A DNA stretch of 64,000 bases. It comes from Adiantum capillus-veneris (taxonomy: Eukaryota; Streptophyta; Polypodiopsida; Polypodiales; Pteridaceae). The notes under the pieces are model-generated. The model had not been told where the DNA came from. It made no database searches and worked only from the letters and a program-made list of their open reading frames with translations. The translations under genes and the position numbers were made by a program. Location of the stretch: contig CM043943.1 of assembly GCA_014529385.2 (NCBI GenBank), forward strand, positions 105,474,355 through 105,538,354, given 5' to 3'. How positions within the stretch are numbered: position 1 is the stretch's first letter; each line of letters begins with the position of its first letter. Below are positions 12,403 to 22,409 of this stretch, one piece after another.

Positions 12403-13130
12403 TTGTTCATGCTTGTAGATGTTTTTCCATCTGATTTTGTAGAGTGGGAGCCAAAAGAGTCCTTCACAGGAAATTTTGAGGACATCCACGCTGACCTTGG
12501 CAAGTTTCTCTATGCATCCTTTGAGATTGCCTCATGTGACATTTTTTTTTATAATCCTACTTATGTCACACCTAGGCAAAATGGGTATGGTAATTTTTCT
12601 CCGGTTCACTCGCCAAACTTGGAGAGTTTGAAATGGCCTAAGTCAGACAATGCCTTGATCGCATCAAACAAAAGGAGAATCAAGGTGGATGTGCAAGTAG
12701 TAATGAAGTGCACCTATGGTTCCCACAAAGCCACGGTAACATGGTTTATGTCTCTTCATGTGTTTGTGTTTTTCAACTTCAGAGTGTTCACAGGACACCA
12801 ACAATGTGGACTTGCAAAGGGGGAACTGCTATCAATGGAGTCCTTATAACTGGATGGGAGACTAACGTGGTCAACCACCAAGGATATAGAATCAAGTGCT
12901 CTGTAGTTGTTGAGAATGTGGTGTTCAGATACCATATTGTGAAGCAAAGCTTGTCAATGATCTTTCCCTATAAAAGATGGAGGCTAACGATGGGAGAATG
13001 GGAGGCACTAGACTCTAATGTTGCTGCTAGAGAATTAGTTGACCTGCAAATATGCCTCCACGATGATGCAGTGCACAACATTGCAGTGAATAACCGACTG
13101 GCACCTCAATCACCTTCGCGAGTATCTTAA
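12403..13130 (+). pseudogene. Unrecognised decayed coding region
   Basis: Two overlapping plus-strand frames (12403-12849, 148 aa; 12708-13130, 140 aa) look like one coding region broken by a frameshift near 12.75 kb. The composition is protein-like (for example SPNLESLKWPKSDNALI and RRIKVDVQVVMKC), not low-complexity. No domain was recognised. It lies between copia debris and a CACTA transposase remnant of opposite orientation, so a transposon origin is likely. Confidence that it was once coding is moderate; function unknown. Confidence 0.3.
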
Positions 13131-13317
13131 TCTCAAATATACCTTGCCCAAGCAATATCTCTTTGTAATCAATGAAAAGGTTGTTCGCTCCAAAAAAGAG
13201 AAGATCTTTTTGTGTGAGAACATTCCGTTTTCGTGATGTTTTTTTGTAAAAGCTTATAGCTGACACGGATTTTGCTCCCATTAATTTGTTACACAATTCC
13301 CACTATGATATATTCCA

Positions 13318-14220
13318 CTATGAACATACCTGACACATTTTATGCCAGTCGTGTGACTTCAAACCGGTAAGCTTTCCTTCTTTAGTAAAACACATTCGGA
13401 GCAAGTGCATTACGCCAGTGGGGGTCCGCAAAGATCGAATGGTCTCTTTTACTTTGCCTTCTTGGGCTCCTGTGAAAATCCATGGCGCTTTAGGGAGTTT
13501 TATCGATCCATCGGATTTTGTGTGTGGCCAATATAGCTCCATACAATCCACATTTCTAAGGTCAAACCCTGGCTCCCAAAGTATCTTTCTTGCCGGTCAG
13601 ATGGTCCCATAGCAGATTACCCACATTCTTGAATATGTGCATTGGATCGAGCAAGTGATTGATCATGAGTCAGGGCCAATATGGTAACTCGTACCATAGA
13701 GAGAGTCTCTTCATCCCTGGGGGCAAACCATCATCACACATCTCCTTCTGCTCTAACCATGCTTGTGCAGACATCCTCGGTGGATCTCTTCCCAAAAAGC
13801 CTTCGTGTAACACATGATTCTCTGGAAGATACGCTTGATGACCTTCATAGATTTTCTTCTTCAATGAGGGCGCCCGACGTGCATTTGCTGTAGGTCCACA
13901 TGTGACACATGCTCTGTATCCGCTTGTTTGAAGCCCTGCATGTATATAGATGATAATAGATAATCTTGATAAAAACCACAATTTACAGTGTTTGAGTTTA
14001 AGTGTGAATCACCTGAGCATTCTGTTAGTCCGGGATAGTCATGTATGGTCCACATTAGAATGCCTCTGATTAAAGCATTCCGTCGACCTGTGTGTCGGCT
14101 CATATCCACCACTTCTATACCAATCCGCAATTTTTGTAGCTCTTCCAATAGTGGATGAAGATACACTTCCATATTCTTCACTTTATATCGCCCCGGCATG
14201 TGGAGCACAAATGTTTTCAA
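13318..14220 (-). pseudogene. CACTA (En/Spm) TNP2-type transposase remnant
   Basis: Minus-strand frames give the characteristic TNP2 (Transposase_21) order. First is a block with VYLHPLLEELQKL and ILMWTIHDYPGL, corresponding to the family's 'LLWTI(H/N)D(F/Y)P' motif; then a cysteine pair (ACVTCGP); then YLPENH; then near 13.66 kb a MHIFKNV-like block; then PKAPWIFT; and finally GLKSHDWHKM, the family's 'GLKSHDxH' motif. Frameshifts near 13.6 and 13.9 kb and internal stops make it non-functional. CACTA terminal inverted repeats were not found, so the element limits are unknown. Confidence 0.7.
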
Positions 14221-14414
14221 TGGTGGTGTCTTTCAATGCTTTGTCGCGTGATTTTGTTTAAAATTATAGTTTAAGATATTTTGATATTAATTTTAAGTGT
14301 TTTTTTCAAATTGACCATTGATATATAAGTGATTTTTTGGTTTTAAACTTCATTTCTCACATTCACAAAACTCTAGCTCTAAGTTATCTTCTCATCTTCT
14401 TCGCAAATGAACCC

Positions 14415-15192
14415 ATGACAACCTCTTCTGATGCACTTCTCACACAACTAGAAAAGGTAGGACTTGCGGATTGAGCACATGAACTACTTAGTGTGTTCAA
14501 GGGGACAATTAACATACATGCCACTAACAACCTTCATACAGAGGCATTCAAAAGATTTCTTGATTGCATAACGTATCACATGGAAGAACATTCCATAGTC
14601 TTTGAGGAATCTGACACGGCGTGGCTGCTAGTGGATTTCCTCAAACATCTCTATGCAGCGGACAAAAACTTTTGCTTTCGCTTGCTGAGGTTTAAAAAAG
14701 TCCTCACGGAACAGGACTATGGGACAGAGGATGAGGATGATCTCATAGACTTAGGCATAGGGTGCATACACACACAATATAATCATTTCTTGGGACATGG
14801 TTCTGGCCTTACTTGTGCTTGAGGGTATGGATAAGGGAAAATCAAAGGAAAAGGCCAACCAGAGACCGCCTTTGCCCATTGTGCACGAATCAAATGAAGT
14901 TATCGAAGAGGTTGATGAGCAGACTGAAGCATCTATGGCACTCGTCCTCTTGCAAGAGCCCAACTCCAGTGAGGAGGAAGATAGAATGATAGAGGAAGAT
15001 GAGGTGTTGGAGGAACTCCCATACCTCCAAATTCTCACTTTGCATGCAGTGGTAGTGGATAATCGTCACTTTTTGTTCCTTGACAACATTGCCAAAACAC
15101 TAGAACTTAGAGAAGATGAGTTGCTCACAGTGCTTGCTATCTATACGAACATGAAGGATCCTAGTGGAAATGAAGAGAAAGTCAAATTTTAA
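14415..15192 (+). pseudogene. Unrecognised decayed coding region with in-frame TGA
   Basis: An ATG at 14415 (MTTSSDALLTQLEKVGLAD) runs into an in-frame TGA at 14472-14474. The same frame then stays open to 14822 (VFKGTINIHATNNLHTEAF, FLKHLYAADKNFCFRLLRF). A second frame, 14797-15192, continues with an acidic, coil-like segment (VIEEVDEQTEA, SSEEEDRMIEEDEVLEELP). This looks like one ancestral protein broken by a stop and a frameshift near 14.8 kb. No domain was recognised. Further plus-strand coding-like pieces occur to about 15.84 kb. Confidence 0.35.
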
Positions 15193-16173
15193 ATTGATTT
15201 TGAAGACCAAGGTCTCCCAACAATCCTCTCTTTCCTCCCTAAACAAAATGAATAGAAGTTGGTGCAAATGGTGGCAAGCACACTTGTGGAAATCAAATCA
15301 TGTACCTCATTTTATGAAAGCGTCCCGGAAAGCGCTTCCATCCACACAAACCGCTAAATGCTATGGGTGGAGATGATTGGACTAGCATCGATCTTACAAA
15401 GAAAAATCTTGAAGAGATGGATGAAGAAACTGAGGTAAACATATCTTAAACTGGTCAATTGTCTATTTTTCCATACAACAAGTGTTAAAGTCGTTTAAAA
15501 TGCTTTGAAGACGGCATACCATGTTGATAAGTTTACACGTATTGGAGGTTCATGCAACATGCCCATGGGTAGGGATAGCTTACTTTGGCACTACCTAAGC
15601 CACCTGGGGCCATCGATTCTTTGAGTTGCTCACACAGAGTTATCCAAGAATGGTTTTGCGGAGCTACTCAAGTGTAGCATTAAGTGACATACTCGTTGAA
15701 AACTCCCTCATCCTAAATGCTCACAAATGTATATTCGTGGACCGAGAGGCAGCATTGTATGCCTTTACAAGCAAGCACCCTGGATCAGTCCTCTCCCACT
15801 ATGCCTTAAGCCTAGGTAAAGGGGTGACAAACCCATAGGAAATTGTAAAATCCCTTGGCATCGAGTCATCCATTTGCCCCATACCCATATATGCAATCGT
15901 AGAAAAACTAATCGACCATGATGTAATATCCAAATCAATATAGATTAATTATTTTTTGTTGATTTTTGTAAACATTCTGTACTTGTTTTTCTTTAAATTC
16001 ATATTGTCCAATACATTTCATTTCTACAGCACGTGCACAAAACCTCGACCATGCAAGCACTCGTCGGTCGATGGACACCTCTCGGGTATTTTTCTACAAA
16101 ATCGAGTAAGGGGGGGGCGTACGGAGGCAACAAGATCACCACGGCGCACGATGGTACAAAAAAAGGGTTGTGT
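15193..16173. other. Intergenic / decayed coding-like sequence
   Basis: A plus-strand 70-codon frame at 15626-15838 may continue the decayed region upstream but has no known domain. From about 16.03 kb the base composition shifts to GC-rich. Confidence 0.35.
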
Positions 16174-16232
16174 GTCATGACACGCAGGGGGCAGATCTGA
16201 CATTCTCAGATTTGTCCCCTGCATGTTGTGAT
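16174..16232. repeat. 27-bp inverted repeat (hairpin) with 5-nt loop
   Basis: The left arm, 16174-16200, ends GGGGGCAGATCTGA. The right arm, 16206-16232, begins TCAGATTTGTCCCCTGC. The two arms differ only at about five sites, all transitions. A third diverged copy of the arm, with the flanking CACAACCC(T)n, lies at about 16287-16331. It could be the end of a foldback or MITE-like element. Confidence 0.7.
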
Positions 16233-16569
16233 GCACACCGATCGTTGTCATGCGTTGTGGTGGTCCCGCTCCCTCTGTATATTTTCATATCTGTCCCCTG
16301 TGCACCATGGCGCACAACCCTTTTTTTTTGCGTCGTCCGACCCCGTCGGGCGCCGCCGTGTGCCATGGTGGTCCCATTGCCTATGTACGCCCCCCTCCCC
16401 CCCCGGTCGCCCGTTTACATTAAAAAATCCCCGAGAGGTGTCCGCTGACCTACAAGTGCTTGCATGGTTGAGGTCAGTTTGAATTTAACAACTTGAACAA
16501 TCCAAATACTTAAAAAACACAATGGACGGCATCTTGTAGGGCCAAATAAAGTTGCATATTGTATGCATG

Positions 16570-16745
16570 TAACAAAATCACTGTATTCATCTGTTATCTC
16601 TCTCATCAGCCGAGAGAAGCCCGATTTGGGTATGATAGGCTCAGTGCTCTTCTGAAACTTCAGATCTCCCACAAAGCAACTATGCTTGGCTTCCATCTCC
16701 GTTTTTCTTGTGCTCTTGGCAATGGTGGAGGAGCCGCCTACCTGG
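16570..16745 (-). pseudogene. Histone H3-family gene fragment (possibly CENH3-like)
   Basis: The minus-strand translation contains LKFQKSTEPIIPKSGFSRL and then MREIT. This aligns with the alpha-N to alpha-1 part of histone H3 (REIRKFQKSTELLI.K.PF.RLVREI). The IPK and FSRL forms are reminiscent of centromeric H3 variants, but the fragment is too short to assign. The H3-specific RYRPGTVAL stretch is replaced by unrelated residues and the rest of the histone fold (alpha-2, alpha-3) is absent from the neighbourhood, so it cannot encode a histone. It abuts a short LTR at 16777. It may be an exon captured by a transposon or left from a rearranged gene. Confidence 0.6.
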
Positions 16746-16776
16746 CTTGGCTCCTTGAGGAAGTTTTGAAGGCCTT

Positions 16777-16960
16777 TGTTGGGCTTTAGGCCCATGGCCG
16801 GCAGGTTGTGGTCAAGAGCCTGCCCACTTACACCATTTTTTGGTTATAAGGAAATAAGGAGAAGAGAGCTTTTCTCTCTAATGCTCCACCAATAGCATTG
16901 TGTTCTCTTCTTCCCCTTCCCCTTCTCTCCCTCCCTTCTCTTGCACTCACTTCGCATTCA
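16777..16960 (+). mobile_element. Very short LTR (~184 bp), TRIM-like
   Basis: Begins TGTTGGGCTTTAGG, ends TTCGCATTCA, and is followed six bases later by a tRNA-iMet-type primer site. The size fits TRIM/small LTR elements. No second LTR was found downstream, so the element is truncated, probably by the sequence starting near 17.1 kb. The left border is inferred. Confidence 0.4.
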
Positions 16961-16965
16961 TCAAG

Positions 16966-16977
16966 TGGTATCAGAGC
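16966..16977 (+). other. Primer binding site, tRNA-iMet type
   Basis: TGGTATCAGAGC just downstream of the short LTR end. Confidence 0.7.
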
Positions 16978-17099
16978 TCAGGACCACGACTCTCAAGCCC
17001 CGGCTACACCCCGCACGTGCATCAACCTGTCAGGACAAGGGCTAGAGGGCACGACCCGACTGTTAGCAGCAAGCTAACATAGACACCATTTTTCGGAGT

Positions 17100-17938
17100 T
17101 CTCCTTGTAAAAAAATTATTATTTTGATAAATCGGGAATATTGTAACTCCTATTTTCTTGGTAAACATTGTAACTAATGAGCCGGGGCTACAAACTTTCA
17201 GATTGTATCAGCCAGTCAACAATTCCCAGCTTTGGTAGAACTCCAGGTTATTACTTTTGACCACCCAAAAACCTTGGCTAAGGTATAAAAGCCAATTTTT
17301 GCAAGTTTTTTACAAGTTTTTTTGGATAAGAAATACACAGCATGAGCTAACGGCGCTCACTTCTCTCCTTCTCGCGCTTCCTACTCCCTCTCCGGTTGTC
17401 ACATTGCGAATGCGTTTGTTGCATTGCAACCACAGGTAAGAGCTCTACGCATTGACGTAAGTCATTCACAGTATTTCGTAGCTTTTGGCATCGCTGACCT
17501 ACAACCTAATTTCATCATAACTAGGAATTTACACTTATAAAACGAAAACTAAGCATAGGCGGGGTTTGGGGCATCATTGCTAAGCATTTAGATGCATTCT
17601 GGGTCGAAAATGACTAGGTCAAAAATCCACTACTGTTAATAATCGCGATTTTGGAACTTGACCGAAAGTGGGGTTTGAAGCCATAGGCATGTGTACTTAG
17701 TTCTTATAAACTTGTCGTAGAAGTTTCATTACATTTGGATGTCATTTGATGCTGTAATGGATGTGATTTGCTTGCCGATGAGCAATTGGCTTTTGGTGAT
17801 TTCAGTCACTTGAGTGTAGCTTGAGTTAGATACGAGTTGTTAGTCGAGTCAGCTTCGTCCCATGGTTTGACAAATTAATCGTGGTTCTCGCTAATACTGC
17901 AATAAGATAGCATGGTGAGGTTAGACATGCATCCCACA
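17100..17938 (+). mobile_element. 5' LTR of element A (Athila-like Ty3/gypsy)
   Basis: The right end (ATCCCACA, 17938) is fixed by the adjacent primer site. A TATA box (TATAAAA, 17284-17290) supports a promoter. One copy of the AATAATCGCGATT core occurs at 17638-17650, so the periodic motif of the leader begins within the LTR. The left border is uncertain, and no matching 3' LTR could be identified by eye. Confidence 0.5.
17284..17290 (+). promoter_or_regulatory. Putative TATA box of element A LTR
   Basis: TATAAAA in the context AAGGTATAAAAGCC, about 650 bp before the primer site, a plausible U3/R position. Confidence 0.45.
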
Positions 17939-17940
17939 TT

Positions 17941-17961
17941 TGGCGTCGTTGCCGGGGATCG
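17941..17961 (+). other. Primer binding site, tRNA-Asp (Athila) type
   Basis: TGGCGTCGTTGCCGGGGATC matches the TGGCGCCGTTGCCGGGGA site known from Athila-type elements with one mismatch, two bases after the CA LTR end. Confidence 0.8.
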
Positions 17962-19911
17962 AAGAGACCTAAACTAGGGAAAAACATGAGCGTTTTGTGT
18001 AATTGTCATTTAACTTCCTTTAGGTTCGCCTAGAGTTCAAAACTCTCTTTTAGAAACCGCATAGCTTAAGATTGTCGTCTTTTGTTGTGTATAGGTATCT
18101 TGGAAGTAATCGTACTTGCTGAGTACCTTTAGGACTGTAGGATTGTAGATTTAGATTAGGATTTGGAGAATGATTGGTAGACGAGACAAGTCTTAAGATT
18201 AAGACTTTGAAAAACATAAAAAACACAAGAAAACGAGTGTTGTGGACACTTTTCACAACCCCATTGCATGAGAAACTAGGAGTAGGGTAAGTAGGATCCA
18301 AGGTGGATTTCATAACATTGCTCTCTCTGAAAGAATCAAGTGTGAGTTGTTATGTAAAGTTGCAGAATTTCAGGTCTACGGCTAGAAATAGCACGAAAAG
18401 ACTCGAATTCACTCAATCCGACTGGGGAGTAAGCCTAAGAGTTATCCGAACCAGTGGGTAAGCTCAAGGACACTTCGAGGTAAAATTTCAAGAAGTTGAC
18501 CAAAACTCAGATTATTTACTTTTTCTTGACATTTTAGGCCAAATTAAGTTTTGACTTGATTTATAGGCTTAAAAAACATCATAAAAAGACTGTCTTTGAG
18601 AAAATTGCAAAAAAGTGCTCATTTCAAGCCTCAAATTAATAATCGCGATTATTAACTTTTTGCTCTAAATTAGCCAAGACTCATACCATTGACTCATTGC
18701 ATGTGTACAAACAACTTTTGTAAAAGCCCAAAAGATTTGGATCACTAAACTGGCAAAAAACTGGGTAAAAACTAAAGTTTGTACTGACTTTTTGAACCTT
18801 GAGTGTGAATTGAGGAAAAATTTATCCAAACTTGATGAAACTTGATTCATAGGCTTATATTGATGTGATAAACATGTGTATATGCTCAGTTGACCAAAAA
18901 CTTGCAAATTTTGGCAAAAGTAAATAATTGATTATTTACATCTGCCTTGTTTTTGAACTTTTTTGACCAAGTTGGCATACCACTAGCTTTACCATGTTGT
19001 AATAAGCCCACAAACCAAATTTGGTAAGATTGGAATCATTGGATTGAAATTTGTGACTAAAATTGCAAAGTTAGTCTGCGGACAGGTAATTGATGACCAT
19101 TTGACTAAAAATTGTCCAAACTTAATGAAAATTGGCTAGTGACCTTAACATAAGGTGCTTAATAGATCTGTGTCAAAGTTGGGATAAAAATTTGTCATGA
19201 GTAAATAATCGCGATTATTTACATCTGCTTCAAAACTTGGTGATTTTGAAAATTTAAGTATACCACAAGGTCAAGCACATCAAGTAGACCCCACAAATCA
19301 ATTTTGGTGAAATTTGGACCACAAAAGTGAGACTTAAGCCAGATTTTCGAAATCAAGGTCTGCGGACACGGAACAGTGGGTTAACTTGATCAAAATTTGT
19401 CCAAACTTGTTGAAACTTGCCCCAAGGCTTTAACAAGTTGTATACTTGCCAAACCAATCCAAAAAGTGCCAAAAATTAGCAAAAGTAAATAATCGCGATT
19501 ATTTACTTTTGCTATCCAGAGACTTCAATTTTGACTTTTGGGCTTATACAGTGTTAGACCAGCATAATATAAGGCCATAGGGTAATTTTGGGTTCAATCG
19601 GATCAAAATTGGTACAGATACACTCAGTTTACAAGTTGCAAATTAGACCTTTGATTTTGCTAAGCTAAATCTGAAAATCAAAATGTTGACTATCATAGCA
19701 CATTTTGAAGTGATGTACAAAGACAAATCACTGGAGTTCTCAAGAGCTCTACTGTCCTTATAGAAAAATAGCTAATTGGATTAATTTTGTACAGGAATCA
19801 GGTTGCAGACAAGGAATTAGTGGCTTGACAGAAAGTTGCAATTGAATCAAGTGGAAATTGACGACAAGTCAATCTAAGGTGAGTACTCAAACCAGGCCTT
19901 CATAAGTCTAT
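17962..19911 (+). repeat. Leader of element A with palindromes every ~284 bp
   Basis: AT-rich, non-coding 1.95-kb leader between primer site and gag. The palindrome core AATAATCGCGATTATT (or a variant) is centred at 18645.5, 18929.5 (lacking the central CGCG), 19211.5 and 19495.5; spacings are 284, 282 and 284 bp. Between the palindromes, phrases such as 'CCAAACTTGATGAAACTTG' and 'GGTCTGCGGACA' recur with divergence, so the leader is an old tandem array whose palindrome has been best preserved. Confidence 0.85.
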
Positions 19912-22033
19912 ATGAACCTTAGATCCGGAAATCAAAGCCTATTCGGAGAAAACACCAGTAGAGTATCCACTGAAGAAAGCGTAAATCAAGGCAACTCCTT
20001 GCACACAATTCTTGAAGAAGTCTTGGACACTTTTTCAGATTCAACATCCGAAATGTCTTCTTACTCGACTGACTCGGAAATCGGAACGACAATGCGGTAT
20101 AAGCATATACTCTCTTTTTACAAGACTAATCGTCATGGAGCCCAGGTTTACTTGGATCCTAACGAAGAGTATGCTATTCACATTGATGATCATGGTATTG
20201 AGTTCGAAGAAGAGGTGAGGGCAAACAAACAAGGAAAAATGTACATGGATCGAAACGGAATTCAATATGTACAAGTCGAAAATCCTGATGTGGTAGAAAA
20301 ATGGGGCTTAGAAGTAAACACTATAATCCTAGATATGTCAGCAAAAGAAGGACCACCAACTTTGGAATTCGAGGGATACGATCAAGTAGACTTGAAGCCT
20401 TTGAAACGGCTTAGTACGGATAATCCTAGGATCGGAGTCTATTGTTGGGAAGATAAGAACATAAAAGATCTTTTGTGGACTTTCCATGCTAGACCAGGAT
20501 AATTAACGGCCATGAAGATCATCTATATCTTCAAAATCAAAGATAAGGGATCCGTGAATCTACCAACTTACTTGTTTAGGGATTGTTATAACAACAATTT
20601 TGTTATGATGACTCCTGAGGAGGTAGAACAAACCAAATACCAGGGGTATTCCATACGGGATTGGATAGTGGGACAAGGACCAGAAACCACTCCAAAGAGA
20701 CGAACATTGTGAGGTATCATTTGAGAGTAACGTGAAGAAACCAGAAACCACCTCATCACGTAGAAAACCGGGTGACACTAAGTCCAGTCCAGGGCTACAT
20801 GAGTCACTATTTCCGACAGACTGGTTTGAAGAACTCGGAACAGGACCAACTCCCAGAAGACCGGGAGTTGAACCAAATAGACGCGTCAGACTAGCTGATT
20901 TCAAAAATGGGTCAGAAATACAGTGGATCAGGAGATCCATATGACCACTTAGCAAGCTTTAAGCAAGTGCTAAGAGCAGAGCGTATATTCGATTTCCATA
21001 CTCAATTTGAGGGGTTTGGAATGACATTAGAAGGAAAAGCTTTGACATGGTTCCAAAACATTCCCCCAAGGTCAATCATGGATTTGAATACGTTAGCTCA
21101 AGGAGTTGTAGCTGCTTGTTCTAAAACGAGGATTAAACATAATACGGTAGCTCAAATCTACAGCTTTAAACAGAAACATGGTGAGTCTGTTAGAGATTGT
21201 GCAACTCGAATGAAACAATACATTGCCAGATGCCCAGAGATGGAGATACCAGTAGAAGAGCGACTTGTATCATTGTTTCTGGAGGGACTGCTAAACAAAG
21301 AACTTCATGCTATACTCTATAGTAAAAAGCATACAACCCTAGAGGCATGTGTGTCTGATGCTATTGACCTAGGAGACAATTGTGAGATCTTCAATGAAGA
21401 GGATGTCCCTAAGGATAACCAAAGCGAGAAGACATCATCCACAAAACTAGCACAAGTGGGAATGGCTGCTGCTGCACCACTCTCAGCCATAGAAGATATG
21501 CTAAAAAGGATGAATGACATGATGAACAATATGCAAAAAGCACCTATGAGAGGACCAAGATAGGGGATAACCTCACAAGGACAATCAGTTAGGCCACAAA
21601 AATGGTGTGAAATCGAGGGTAAATGGACCAACCATGAGACCCACGAGTGCTACTTCAGACCAAAGTATGATGGGAATGTTTCGTACATGCCCATGAGGCC
21701 CCAGGGACAACCCATGTACAGATATCAGCTTAATATGGCTCAAGTTCAAAGACCACCAATGGGTATGGAGAGACCTCAATCTGTGTTGGGACAACAACCT
21801 CCTTATCCAGGACATAATGCGGTGCTTGTAAAGTACATGCACTCAGAAAGAGTCATAGAGGAACAAGCATTAGTGCCTGTTACACCCTATGCAGAGCCTA
21901 GTCCATCTACATTAATGGTAGAGGGAGATTGGTATAGTCCACACCCACCACCAATGGAGGAAACCATGAATTATGCTCCACCAGAGCTCACACCAATGTA
22001 TTATGTAGCTAATCGAGGTGTCAGACCTCCCTC
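19912..22033 (+). pseudogene. Element A gag (Ty3/gypsy, Athila-like), decayed
   Basis: An N-terminal segment at 19912-20502 (acidic, no domain) is followed after a stop by a short frame, then by the retrotransposon gag domain at about 20900-21563: GSGDPYDHLASFKQ, ALTWFQNIPP, a central YSFKQKHGESVRDC and an EGLLNKELH helix region. A stop at 21561 is followed in the same frame by a zinc-finger-like NHETHECYF and a Pro/Met-rich stretch. Two frameshifts and at least two stops make it non-functional. The frame ends where 380 bp of element B LTR intrudes at about 22031. The next part of this polyprotein lies inverted at 25.69-22.41 kb. Confidence 0.85.
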
Positions 22034-22100
22034 TCTTTCTTACATATATATATTTATGTTTGCTTGATCATTAACGATACACTTCAAAGCAGCCCGAGCA

Positions 22101-22156
<56 letters not shown>

Positions 22157-22409
22157 TTTTAGTGTGTGAGTGTTCCATTGGTGTTAGGGTTAATGTAAAT
22201 TCCTTGCTTGTTTGTGGGTTGCTCTAACGATTCTCCTCTTTTGCGTCCTAGTTCGCTCTTAAACTAGGTGGTGTCCCTTGTATAGTTGGGATTTGGCTGG
22301 GGGTTTGTTGTTTTGGTTTGTGTTGTGTTGTGCCCCAGCCCCATTGAGCAGCACGGGAGCCTTGAAGGGTGTCTAGAGGTTGCTCTTCTTGTTGCCCGCC
22401 CCGGACCGC
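22031..22409 (-). mobile_element. Displaced, inverted fragment of element B 3' LTR
   Basis: This stretch is the reverse complement of 33888-34260, the inner end of B's 5' LTR: both carry CTTTCTTACATATATATAT, GATGGTGCTCGGG or its complement, and CCGGACCGC. Its CT tract (22103-22152) is longer than the GA tract of the other copy (34148-34178). The sequence reads in LTR sense on the plus strand, opposite to the rest of B's 3' LTR (25703-27991); the strand given is that of element B. It was moved here by the inversion described in the findings. Confidence 0.85.

Noticed and set aside
17941..17961. Athila-like element taken as evidence that the window is centromeric, together with the H3 fragment
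   Set aside because: No satellite array and the H3 fragment is only about 40 residues; position in the chromosome cannot be inferred.
18635..19506. Regularly spaced repeats considered as a CRISPR array
   Set aside because: Spacing of ~284 bp, spacers that are themselves homologous, and a plant retrotransposon context rule this out.
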